Positions 9,762 to 20,009 of a stretch of 64,000 nucleotides of DNA are shown here, in pieces (positions within the stretch are counted from its first letter, which is position 1; every line of letters starts with the position of its first letter). A program made the translations under genes and the position numbers. This DNA comes from Amorphophallus konjac (lineage: Eukaryota; Streptophyta; Magnoliopsida; Alismatales; Araceae), in contig CM040120.1 of NCBI GenBank assembly GCA_022559845.1, positions 309,106,740-309,170,739 of the forward strand. The letters run 5' to 3'. A model generated the notes under the pieces. It did not search any database. It was not told the origin of the DNA and was given only the letters and a program-made list of their open reading frames with translations.

Positions 9762-11327
9762 TATGATTTTCTGAAACACCTAGATAGGACGCCCGCTCGG
9801 ATCTCCATCCTCGAGCTGCTCCAAAGATCCACGTCACATCAGGCGGCCTTGATGCAATATCTTCAAAGGGTCATGGTAAATGAGGACCTCCCCGCAGAAA
9901 AGATTTCGGCCGTTTTGACCCCAACGGACACACAACCAGCCATCATATTCCACAACTATGAGCTCGCTCCCAGGGAAGCTCAGAAGTATGCGTTGTGTGT
10001 CTCGATAAAAGTTAATGAGGTATCCGTAAACCCGTGCCTTGTAGACACAGGCGCATCCATAAACGTGATCTCCATGAGCACCCTTCGGATGTGCGGGGTT
10101 GACGAGGAACAGATCAGACCTTCCTCGATCACGGTCACAGCTTATGACAATAGCAAAAGACCACCACAGGGGATGATCATTCTGAGAGTAGGGCTAGGCC
10201 CTATGACAGTCTCCACGGAATTCCATATTCTCCACATGGACCCTACATTCAAGGCCATACTGGGTCGCCCTTATATTGAAGCCGCAGATGCCGTACCTTC
10301 CACCAACCATCAATGCTTGAAGTTTCCTTATAACGGAAGAATTATTAAGGTGGTAAGTACGCCTGTCCTTCCCACGGTGGATGCTATCAACACCTCTCTA
10401 CCCTCCGTTTGGCCGTCTCACCGGCCCATATTGTCGCTGCTGGATGTGCATGATGTATCTCACGTTCCGCTAGCGCCCAAGGAGCTGGTCAAGGTAACAA
10501 CACCGCATCTCCCCTTTCACTCCAAAGGTTGGGAGATTATGAGGAACATCGGCTATCAGCAGGGCAGGGGTTTGGGCGCGCAACTGCAAGGTAGGCTGAA
10601 GCCGCCAACAGAAGTTAAGCCGAATCACAGGTTTGGTCTGGGTTTCAAAGGACCATTCAAGGCGGATTGGAAGCCCCTCACATGGACCCTAACAAACCAC
10701 TTCAACAAAGGGCCCGTTATTCAGATGAGGGATTATCCGCTAGAAGCACGTGGGAGGTTACATGTTGTGTATTCAGCTGAAAGATATTCCAGGATTACCA
10801 AAAGAGGCAAGATCAAAGATCCAGAATGCGAATGGGACAAATGGTTCGATATACCGGATGTTTCTATTGCGCTAGGAAGGATGTTCTCGCCTCCGCAGCT
10901 TGAGGGGCCGTCATTGACCTCCGGAATGCCAGAGAATACCACCATTGTTGCCAAGGTTCCAAGCTATCCTTGTCCTCGCCAGAAGGACCTGGTCATCGGC
11001 GGATCTTCATCTGCTGTCACCATCACTATCGACGGTTTATCAGCCATCATCTTCTCCGTTCACTCATCACAGCCACTGTTGCTGTCTTCTCCCTGGGCCA
11101 GACGATTGTCTGATGATCTCCCCAGGTCCCCCTCTCTTCTCGCATACCTGTGCGGACTTCTCGACCCACGTCAGGTCTTCAATCACGATCTGCTCCATGA
11201 GCCTCCCAACCCTCTAGCCATAACTACCTTCCTCTCCCCTACGATCTCTTTTCGTTGTTTTGTCATCAAAACTGAAAATGAAAAAAAACGTCAATTTTCA
11301 AACTCCCCAGCAACACATCTTTGTTGA
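9762..11327 (+). CDS. pro: Element A aspartic protease with G-patch domain
   Basis: Continuation of the gag frame after TAA 9759 (first ATG in frame 9849; 492 aa). The first 30 codons (YDFLKHLDRTPARISILEL) match the conserved lead-in to Tat proteases. The retropepsin active site is LVDTGASINVIS at about residues 61-72, and the flap-side motif AILGRPY lies near 137-143. A G-patch (KGWEIMRNIGYQQGRGLGAQ, about residues 227-246) follows. G-patches next to retroviral proteases are known to bind RNA or RT, as in betaretroviruses. The frame leaves coding character near 11280, where an A8 run coincides with the change to the RT frame. This protein would be a polyprotein segment processed by its own protease. 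Confidence 0.85.
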   Translation, partial: YDFLKHLDRTPARISILELLQRSTSHQAALMQYLQRVMVNEDLPAEKISAVLTPTDTQPAIIFHNYELAPREAQKYALCVSIKVNEVSVNPCLVDTGASINVISMSTLRMCGVDEEQIRPSSITVTAYDNSKRPPQGMIILRVGLGPMTVSTEFHILHMDPTFKAILGRPYIEAADAVPSTNHQCLKFPYNGRIIKVVSTPVLPTVDAINTSLPSVWPSHRPILSLLDVHDVSHVPLAPKELVKVTTPHLPFHSKGWEIMRNIGYQQGRGLGAQLQGRLKPPTEVKPNHRFGLGFKGPFKADWKPLTWTLTNHFNKGPVIQMRDYPLEARGRLHVVYSAERYSRITKRGKIKDPECEWDKWFDIPDVSIALGRMFSPPQLEGPSLTSGMPENTTIVAKVPSYPCPRQKDLVIGGSSSAVTITIDGLSAIIFSVHSSQPLLLSSPWARRLSDDLPRSPSLLAYLCGLLDPRQVFNHDLLHEPPNPLAITTFLSPTISFRCFVIKTENEKKRQFSNSPATHLC

Positions 11328-14157
11328 GGAAACCTCCTACATCTCACATGGGTGCATCTCGCTTCGCGAGCCACCCGTCCAAGGTCCGATGAGTGACCTT
11401 TTTCACCCCTCCTTCGAGGGGCCTGTCCCTGTACATTCTTCACCATCCCCTTCAACCTTCTCTCCTTCTGTAAATAATGTCAGTCAGTCTAGGTCAAGGG
11501 TAGTACCTAGGAAGAAATCCAAGGGTAGGCAGATCCCTCGTCGGTTCCTTCTAGATTTAGCCGTTAGGTGTCAGGCCCTCCTTGCCATCCCTCAGTTATT
11601 AGAAGATCCCATCCAGTTACCAGAAATGGAATGCGAAGATAACTGTGCAATTGAAGAAGGGTATAGAGTTTATGAGATCACAGATGAGGAATACCCTAGT
11701 GAAGATGAGGGTGAAGAATATGAGGATGCGGCTGCCGCATATGCTAGTGGAGTAAGGAGATTCGACGGGCCATCAGCCGCGGTAGAAGAGTCCACCAAGG
11801 AAGTGAACTTGGGAACTGAGGAAGACCCTAGGATCATCCTCATAAGTGATAATCTGCCACCCTCTGAAGAAGAGGCATTGGTCCAAGTTCTTAAAAAGTA
11901 TAAGGACACGTTTGCATGGAGCTACGAGGACATGCCGGGGCTGGATCCCACCCTGGTCGAACACCGCTTAACTTTAAAACCAGGGGCCGTCTCGGTAAAA
12001 CAAAGGTTAAGACGTTTCCACCCTCAAATGGCTCTAAAAATGAAAGAAGAGGTCGACAAGCTCCACAAAGCCAAGTTCATTAGAGTCGTCCTCTATCCCC
12101 AATGGGTGGCAAATATTGTCCCAGTCATGAAGAAGGATGGCAAAGTCAGGATTTGCATCGACTTCCGGGACCTTAACCGCGCGTGTCCAAAGGACGATTT
12201 CCCCTTGCCTCACATTGATGTGTTAGTTGATAACACCGCAGGTTATGAGACCCTTTCATCCATGGATGGATTTTCGGGGTATAATCAAATTCGGTTGGCA
12301 GAAGATGACCAGGAGAAAACGTCATTCACTACGCCATGGGGGACATACTGTTACGTGGTCATGTCATTTGGATTAAAGAATGCTGGAGCTACTTACCAAA
12401 GAGCCATGATGGCCATATTTCATGACATGATGCACATATATCTGGAGGTGTACGTGGATGATTTATTGGTGAAATCAAGAACCAGGGAAGAACATCCAAG
12501 GGTTTTAGCTAAGGTGTTGCAAAGATCAAGGGAGTTCCAACTGAAAATGAACCCGAAAAAATGTGTGTTTGGTGTGTCATCAGGCAAATTACTGGGTTTT
12601 ATTGTGAGCAAAAGAGGGATTGAAATAGATCCCAACAAAGCCAAAGCCATCAGGGATATGCCGCCCCCTAGAAATTTAAGAGAAGTTCGAGGTCTAATTG
12701 GGAGGCTGCAGTTCATCCGTCGGTTTGTGTCTCAGCACTCACAAAGGTGTAGACCTTTCTACGAGTTGACCAAGCCAGGGGTAGAATTCCACTGGGATTC
12801 TAAGTGTCAGAAAGCTTTTGAAGGGTTAAAGGAATATTTGGCTAGTCCGCTCGTTCTCATCCCACCCAAACCGGAGAGACCTCTGATCCTCTACATCTCA
12901 GTCTTGGATGACTCTGTGGGAGCCGTCCTCGCACAAGCTGATGAAGAAGGTAAGGAACGGGCAACCTACTACCTCTCCAAACTCCTCAACTCCTGTGAAC
13001 AGAAGTACACAATCATGGAGAAAACCTGTGCTGCCCTCGTTTGGGTAGTGCAGAAATTGAAACACTACTTCCTGGCTCATGAGGTCCATTTGATTGCTCG
13101 CATGAATCCCATCAAGTTCCTTCTGGAGAAATCCGTCCTGACGGACAGGCTAGCACGCTGGCAATGTTTTCTCTCTCAGTTTGACATCACTTATATCCAG
13201 CAAAAGGCAATTAAAGGTTATGCCATAGCCGAGCATCTCGCTTACCATCCTCTTCCCAAGTTTGATCCTGTCCAATCAGAGTTTCCAGATGAGGAACTAA
13301 TGTCCGTCAACCAATCAGATGATTACATGTGGACGTTATATTTCGATGGAGCTCTGAATTCTCAAGGGAAAGGAATCGACGTTGCCCTCCTGTCGCCTGA
13401 AGGCCTCACATTCCCACTAGCGTACCAACTCAAATTCCCAGTCACCAACAATATAGCCGAATATGAAGCTCTTCTAGCTGGCTTGGGACTCGCTCATTCT
13501 CTTCGTGTCACCAAATTGCAAGTCGTGGGTGACAGTCAACTCATTCTTCGCCAGGTGCTCACTAAGTATCGCACTCGCGATCCTAAGCTCAAACCATACC
13601 AAGAACTCACTGCTGCCTTTGCCAAACTGTTCACCAAATTGATCTTTGTTCATGTCCCTCGTCATCAGAATATCCTCGCTGATGCCCTTGCCTCGTTGGC
13701 TTCGGCCATAAGGTTCCCTCTAGGGAGATGGTTTAAGTCCATTTCCATCTACAAACTTCACGCACTTGTAATTGATGACGCTTCCTACGTGAACATCAAA
13801 GACAGGATAGCAAGGAAGATCCTACAGGAAGAAATCCGTGAGAAGAGGGAAATCATGTTGACAGAGGCAGAAGAAGAGCTGACCGACGAGGAGAAACCAC
13901 GGTTCTACGAGATCGTCAAATATTGTAAAGATCAGTCTTATCCCGAAGGAGCCACCACAGAAGATAAGAAGGCCATAAGGAGAGTGGCTCAGAAATACAC
14001 ATTGGTTGGGGGTCTACTCTATAGAAGGAGCCTTACTGGCATTCTGTTGAGATGTCTCGATGACGATGAGGTCTGGAAATGTGTAGAGGAGACACACTCG
14101 GGTGTGTGCGGTGGCCATGTGAACAGTCAGATGCTCGCCAAGAAGATCATTAGGTAA
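11224..14157 (+). CDS. pol: Element A reverse transcriptase and RNase H
   Basis: The frame is open from 11224 to TAA 14155, with the first ATG at 11278. It lies in the +1 frame relative to the protease and overlaps it by about 100 nt. The RT fingers and palm (VRICIDFRDLNRACPKDDFP, SFGLKNAGATYQ, catalytic YVDDL) lie at about 300-415 of the 965-residue frame counted from 11260. The usual gypsy RNase H follows. The second, archaeal-type RNase H typical of Tat elements has acidic residues in YFDGAL, AEYEALLAG and GDSQL, then ADALASL. The start of integrase (HSGVCGGHVNSQML) is in the same frame, so the stop at 14155 interrupts a polyprotein. The products would copy the element RNA inside the particle. 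Confidence 0.9.
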   Translation, partial: LPSSPLRSLFVVLSSKLKMKKNVNFQTPQQHIFVEETSYISHGCISLREPPVQGPMSDLFHPSFEGPVPVHSSPSPSTFSPSVNNVSQSRSRVVPRKKSKGRQIPRRFLLDLAVRCQALLAIPQLLEDPIQLPEMECEDNCAIEEGYRVYEITDEEYPSEDEGEEYEDAAAAYASGVRRFDGPSAAVEESTKEVNLGTEEDPRIILISDNLPPSEEEALVQVLKKYKDTFAWSYEDMPGLDPTLVEHRLTLKPGAVSVKQRLRRFHPQMALKMKEEVDKLHKAKFIRVVLYPQWVANIVPVMKKDGKVRICIDFRDLNRACPKDDFPLPHIDVLVDNTAGYETLSSMDGFSGYNQIRLAEDDQEKTSFTTPWGTYCYVVMSFGLKNAGATYQRAMMAIFHDMMHIYLEVYVDDLLVKSRTREEHPRVLAKVLQRSREFQLKMNPKKCVFGVSSGKLLGFIVSKRGIEIDPNKAKAIRDMPPPRNLREVRGLIGRLQFIRRFVSQHSQRCRPFYELTKPGVEFHWDSKCQKAFEGLKEYLASPLVLIPPKPERPLILYISVLDDSVGAVLAQADEEGKERATYYLSKLLNSCEQKYTIMEKTCAALVWVVQKLKHYFLAHEVHLIARMNPIKFLLEKSVLTDRLARWQCFLSQFDITYIQQKAIKGYAIAEHLAYHPLPKFDPVQSEFPDEELMSVNQSDDYMWTLYFDGALNSQGKGIDVALLSPEGLTFPLAYQLKFPVTNNIAEYEALLAGLGLAHSLRVTKLQVVGDSQLILRQVLTKYRTRDPKLKPYQELTAAFAKLFTKLIFVHVPRHQNILADALASLASAIRFPLGRWFKSISIYKLHALVIDDASYVNIKDRIARKILQEEIREKREIMLTEAEEELTDEEKPRFYEIVKYCKDQSYPEGATTEDKKAIRRVAQKYTLVGGLLYRRSLTGILLRCLDDDEVWKCVEETHSGVCGGHVNSQMLAKKIIR

Positions 14158-15150
14158 GGCTTTTACTGGCCCACTATGGAGGAGGATTGTGCCGTCTATG
14201 TTCGTAGGTGCGTCAAGTGTCAACTTCACGCCGATAAAATCCATTCACCATCTTCCTCACTTCATCCAATCTCCTCCCCATGGCCTTTCTCCATGTGGGC
14301 ATTCGACATCATCGGTCCACTAGGTGATCCCAATTCCCTCACTAAGCAGAAATCATTCATCCTTACGGCGACGGAATACTTCACCAAATGGGCCGAAGCC
14401 GAAGCTTATGCGGAAATCAAGGCATCGACAGTCTGCAAGTTCATCACGAAGAACATCCTTGCCAGGTTCGGCGTCCCGAGCACAATCGTCACCGACAATG
14501 GGCCACAGTTCATTTCTCAGGACCTCTGCAAAAGGTACGTAATTGCATTGCATCATTCATCGTCTTATTACCCACAAGGTAACGGCTAAGCGGAGGCTAC
14601 CAATAAAATATTGCTCAAAATCATCAAAAAAACCTACGAGTCTAGTAAGTTTTCAGACTGGCCAGAAAAACTTATCGAAGCCCTATGGGCCTATCGCACT
14701 TCAATCCGTACGACCACCGGGCAGACTCCATTTGCCCTTACTTATGGTATGGAAGCGGTAGTCCCGTACGAAACTCTGATCCCTTCTCTCAGGGTACAAT
14801 TGGACGAGGAATTTCCCCTCGACGATCGTCGTAATTCACTCCTCGCCCAGTTGGAACTCTTGGATGAGAAGCGGCTGGCCGCTGCCGAGCACGCGCGTGT
14901 GTATCAAAATAGACTCGCTCGCTTTTACCAAAAGAAAGTCGTTGAGAGAAAATTCAAAGTCGGTGAGATGGTCGTAAAAAGAATTTTTGTCAAACCTGGA
15001 GGGCCGCGTTCTAAGCTCCAACCCAATTGGGAAGGACCATTTATAATTCAAGCCATATACCCTGGCAACGCCTACAAGCTAGTCAACGCCGAAGGGACCG
15101 AGTTATCCCACCCTTGGAATGGGCTTTATCTTAAGAAATACTACCCTTAG
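14158..15150 (+). CDS. int: Element A integrase (one internal stop)
   Basis: Same frame as RT. The zinc-binding HHCC module straddles the stop at 14155 (H..H before it, CVKCQ after it). The catalytic core shows the first Asp in AFDIIGPL, the second in VTDNGPQF, and the Glu in GNG-stop-AEATNK, where TAA at 14587 sits three residues before the Glu. The C-terminal part (VGEMVVKR, NWEGPFII, NGLYLKKYYP) ends at 15148. No chromodomain is visible, as expected for Tat. Integrase makes the 5-bp staggered cut seen as GTCGG. Two nonsense codons make this copy inactive. Confidence 0.87.
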
Positions 15151-16925
15151 CACAAAATAAAAAAAAATGATGAAAAGATAAAAAAACATCTAAAACAAAG
15201 AAATATTGAAAACCACTAAAAATATGGAAAATTCAAAATGCCAATGCCTGGTGGTCACCATGTAGTCAAGTCACTGCATCTAACCTTCATGATAGGATAG
15301 GGCCCATTAAGGCTTTGTAGGCACCGGGTCTTAGTTTGCCAGAACCGTGGAAGATCCCTGTCTAGCCACGTCGGCCTATGCTCGCTCGAAGGAAGCTAAC
15401 ATGTGCTCACTTATGTATTTTATTCAAAAAAAAAAACTTGGTAGCATCGCCTACGGTGGGAATCCACCCAGAAGATCTCCGGAAGCTGTAATCTTTATTC
15501 TCTTCTCTTCGACCAAATGAGACAGTCGGCGCCCTTAAAACGCTGAGCATGAGAAACCGAAACTTGAACCCCAAAAGCAAGTGTAGGATCCATTTCCTCG
15601 AGCATCGATCAGAGCACGAGAAGAGGGCAGTGTCCCCGCAGGCATACGAAAAGGGAGCCCACAAACGTCAAACGACTATATCTCCCTCACAAAAAGAAAT
15701 ACAAAATTAAAATCAAGAGAAAAGCCTGGTCGTGACCGTGCCTGTTGCGATAAACGGAACCCCTCAAAATAAAAGTATGAATCCACAAAAGGGGCCGTGG
15801 AATGTAAATGCTCGAGATTTGGTCCGAAGTTGTCCGAAGGGAAAGAGTTAATGGGCCCTTATTCGCTCACCGGGTTAACGGCTTTGCTGGTCCTCTCAGG
15901 AGGTTTATCCCCTACACTCTTCCTTCTCCCTCTAAAGATGAAGGTTCGATGGAGTTTCTGAAGGGTGAAAACTGCCCAGGGTCTGCGACCTTATTTTAAT
16001 ATACACATTTGGTTGTCTACTTTGAAAAGCAAAAGCTATCGCTGCGAAGGAGTCTCCGTGTTTCTGGCTGGTCAAGACCCCTGTTTACCACCTTGATGTC
16101 TTCTTGTTTAACCTCGGGCTTAGGCCAATGCAAGCGCGTCACCTATGGGTGCGACGACGTCTGATTCCGGGTCAGCGTCGCGCGGTTGGTCGTTAGGGTT
16201 CCAGGGTGTTCCATCATATACCATCTAGAGTTGTGAGGAAACAGACCCGGTCGGGCAAATCATTTACCTCGAACACCTTTTGGGTGAATCCCTGTGGTCG
16301 GAAGCGACTGGGAGCCTAAGCATGGCATGACGGTATTGTCATCAGGGTAAGTCTTAGCCGGCGGGATCATCATTCGAGGGGTCTAGAGGCCCAAATCAAC
16401 CTAGATGTGCACTTAGGATACCTGGGAGGTTAGTAAGAAACCCCAGTCTCACATAGGTTAGGTGCCATTTGGGTGCTTGCCAGGCATTAGCAAGAAAAAA
16501 AATTGAAATGATAAAAATAACAAAAAATGGAAAAGAGAAAATGTACATATTTGCAAGCAAAAAAATCTTTTTTATGATAAAACAAAAAAAATGCCAAATA
16601 TAAAAAGAAAACAAATCAATTTTGCATGATTGCATTTACGTGCAGCATCTCGCTTTTAATACCGCTTGCATTCGTGTACTTGCCTGTCGCATTTATCATC
16701 ACCACATCTTTCCCTCGCCTTCGTTGATAAAGGCTTGGCCCCTTGACCAGTTATCAAGGACAGTCACAGTGACCATTTGCTTATTGAGCAAGGGGCCAAG
16801 TCAGAACAGAAATTCTGATTTGTTTGTTTCAGTGATGTATGCAGGGATTCAGGCAACAGAAGCAAAGGTGAAAACCAAACAAACTGAACCTTGTATTTTA
16901 TTCCAAAAAACCAAAAAAAATTACA
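15151..16925 (+). other. Element A 3' region before the antisense cluster, non-coding
   Basis: AT-rich spacers, then a stretch (15240-15400, 16020-16400) with no coding frame on either strand that I can relate to a protein. In Tat/Ogre elements the long segment between integrase and 3' LTR is known to be variable and often untranslated. I see no tandem repeat here. Confidence 0.55.
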
Positions 16926-19403
16926 TCAAGTTCCGTCCTCTCTCTCTGCATTACTCGTCCCACTACTCTCTGGGAAAAACGCTCTCAAAGGTGCTACCCA
17001 ACTACGAAAAGCGGTACTCCTACCGCTCTGTACTCCCCTTCCTATTCCCACACCCCGGCGTTGATCCACGGAAGCAGCAGAGAAGCTACCAACACGAAAG
17101 CCACGCTCTCGTGCTCTTCGGTAGCGCTCCTCACCATCTCTCAGCCACTGTTCAGCAAGACCAAGTCTGGCTCAGAGTTCGAACAACTGGGCCTCCATGG
17201 CCCTTCGTTCCTCCCTTACTGTCAATCTGTTGGCTCTTTCTCTCTCTGCGTCTCTTTCTCTCTCTGCATGTTCTCTCTCACTGTCTTCCCTCTCCAACTG
17301 GAGAGTGATCCTCAGTTCCACGGCATCCCTAGAGGAGCCGTCATCAGGATGACGTCACAGTTCCCTCTCCAGTTCTGCTATCCTAGCCTCCCTCTGCGTA
17401 GCTTGGGCAAGCGCTTCTTCCGTCTCCTTTTCCTACCGAGTGTACCATCTCAGATACGCGATAAGGCATAAACAAAAAGAACTCAACACTGAAACTTTTA
17501 CCTGTATACAGAGCATCCCTTCTGCCTCCGCAGCACGCTGTGTGGCATGAGCAAGTTGCTCATGAAGCAAGTCAAGTTCTGAGGTGGGAATCCACAAGCT
17601 GGAAGAGGCACCACCTACTCCCATCGCTGGGGAAGCCGCACCAATCTGGGCACGATACGACCGCGTGAATTAGCAGCCAACTTCTGGAATCTGGGGTTTT
17701 AATTAGGAATGCATTGTACACCTACCAAGGCACTCGTAGCTTCGCGGGCATCGCCCAACCGTTGTTCCATCTCCGCCAAGCGAGTTCGTAAATTCGCTAT
17801 CATGGTATCACGGGTATCCTGCAGCCATACGAGTCAGCATTTCTACCAGAAAACCAAAAAAGAGAGAAAGAAGAAAAGAGGAAAAGGGGAAACCTACCTC
17901 CACAAATCCCCGGGGTTGGAACCGCTCTGCGTACTTTGTCTTGTATAGACGCAGGTAATCCTCGCTATCCCGCGCATGTGATTCTACAATCGTGCCACCC
18001 CGTTGCCAGTCTTCGCACTGTTCAAGGAACCGCACGCGCCAGTCAATGCAGGTCGCCGGTCCTCGTGTCTTTCTCCCGACACGAGGTGGCGCAGCCGTAT
18101 CCACCCATTCCTGAGCCAGTCCTAAAGTCCTCATAACCAATCGTAGCCGAAGCGGCTCGATTTCATTCAGGCAGTGCATCCACAGTTTCCGTCCAAACCG
18201 GGCACGACTTGCTAGAACCCACGGCTGGTCGGCATCGACCATGTCTGAGTAGGGTCTCCAGTTTACCATTGCTGCAGGGAACTCCTGTAGCTCCCGCCTT
18301 AGCACCATCAGTTGGTACGTTAGGGGTGCCGCACTCATGATGGGTTCCCACTGCCTGGCTAGCGGCACCATCGCGGGTCACCAATGTCGAGCTCTCCCCA
18401 TAGGGAGGTAATAATAGCTCCACAGCTACTCGGCGCAGGTCATCAGTACCTTGCAAAAACACAAAAAAATACAAAACAAGCAGAACCAAAAATACCTGGA
18501 TGAATGGTGTGAAACCACTCACAGCCATCTCACGATCCACTTCTTGGAACAGGCCTGCAAACAAGTGTGCCAGCATGGCAGCTCCCCAGGCGTAGTATCC
18601 TACTCTTTCAAGGTCTGATAGCAGCTCCAGGAAGCGACATTGGATACCGTCCCCTTTCGAGCTCAGTACCAATCTCCCCAAAAGGAAGAGGAGAAATCTT
18701 CTCAAATCTATGTTTCATCTTTCCCAGTTGCCGAAATCTGTGCAGTACACGGCACGGCATCCTATTTCCATCCTTTCCATGAACTCTTCTGAGGATTCAT
18801 CGTTCCGTCGACGAGTGTCGGTGAGCCCTAATGCATCCATGAGGGACGCCCTAGCTACCGACCTGTTTTTCCGACCATCTAGGTCCAAACCCAGTAACTT
18901 CTGGGCACCTTCTCGGTAATCCGCATAAGTGACCTCGGTCACTGCCTCGCCCTCCACCTTCAGGCTTGTGATCCGGACCACATCCTCCAAGCTGGGCACC
19001 ATGTGCCCCCAGGGCATCAGGAATGCCCGACTCACTGGGTCCCATCTCTCACACAAGGCTTGGATCAGGACCAGGTCGAGCTGGATCGGCTCGATCCGAA
19101 GAAAGGTGCCAAAACCCATCACGTCTAGCCTGGCCTTTTGAAAATCTGGGAGACCTCGGTATGCTGCAACTACCAACTCCCATGAGATCTGTGATTTCAT
19201 CACACTCTATGCATACAAGAAATGGAGAAAGGTCTGGTCAAAAAGAAAGGAAGAAAAAAGAATGGAAAAAAGGGCAGGAAAACTTGGCTTACGAGTTATG
19301 ATTGGGCCCTTTCGCTGAAGTGCCCTTCGAGGTCTGAAAGTCTCCGGGAACTACTACCACTGGACCTGCTTCTCTTCGAGGAGTGGGAAGATTCGCCCTC
19401 CAT
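16926..19403 (-). pseudogene. Antisense gene 1 of A: plant-mobile-domain/coiled-coil protein, decayed
   Basis: This is a multi-exon gene against the element's own direction. Inferred exons, with GT..AG borders: 19403-19293, 19204-18496, 18449-17898, 17818-17726, 17645-17512, 17448-16926. Exon 1 reads MEGESSHSSKRSR then RRLSDLEGH. Exon 2 holds the PMD core (LIQALCERWDPVSRAFLMPW, then MVPSLEDVVRITSL). PMD proteins are known in plants as MAIN/MAIL1 nuclear proteins and as passengers of transposons. The later exons are Glu/Arg-rich coiled coil. Stops occur in exon 1 (just before its donor), at 18380 and three times in the last exon, so it is a pseudogene. Compared with gene 2 the intron between exons 3 and 4 is precisely absent. 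TATA lies at 19504. Confidence 0.75.
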
Positions 19404-20009
19404 CTAACTCTCGGAATTTTGAACTCCTCCTCTCCCGTGAGAACTTGCGCTCCTCAAGTTAGCTCTCGATATACCTAGGAGGATAAAAGGGACAAGAATT
19501 TATAGAAATGGAAGGAGTGCAGGCCAAGATTGCCTCCATCACCTTTAATAATAGCCCTCGCGATGAGGCGCCTACCATGCGGTCCCGTGTGTCACTTCAC
19601 CGCTCGCACAGGGTGATTGATTGGACGAAAAATATGACGACTACCACCCTATGTTGTCTAGGGATACCCTATCATGTTCTGAAGGACGTCCGCAAAATTT
19701 GACGCAACATCCGGGAGAAGAGACTAGGGCCGTCATTATTGACTTCGACGGCAGATTCCTGTGGAAAATTGTCACAACAAGACGCGATTCTCCGCTCGGG
19801 GCGGAGTCTCGGCAGACCCATCACATTGGAACAGTGCAAAGGAGGAGAAGTGTAGGGAAGAAGGAACGCACAAGAGAACAAACAAGCAGCAGAAAAATCA
19901 AACCATTCCATTCATAATTCTACATAAGCTGTCATAAACACTACAATCATAGAGAGGTGGCGGGTCCACTAGCTCGCCAACTCTTGCCATTATTTTCATA
20001 CTCGTCCCT
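19404..20009 (-). promoter_or_regulatory. Promoter of antisense gene 1; 3' flank of gene 1b
   Basis: A TATAAATT box (19504-19497, minus strand) stands about 94 nt before the ATG of gene 1. The same TATA-to-ATG distance is seen for genes 2 and 3. No dyad of the A array is present; a small palindrome AGGCGCCT lies near 19566. The remainder to 20009 has no feature I recognise. Confidence 0.55.

Noticed and set aside
10945..11260. Spliced intron between protease and RT of A, as in pea Ogre
   Set aside because: No clear donor/acceptor pair that improves the frame, and a one-base change at the A8 run is enough. Kept only as an alternative.
16622..17308. Plus-strand ORF of 228 codons after the integrase of A
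   Set aside because: It lies mostly antisense to the last exon of antisense gene 1, whose Glu/Arg coiled coil reads as Leu/Ser-rich on the other strand. No motif of its own.
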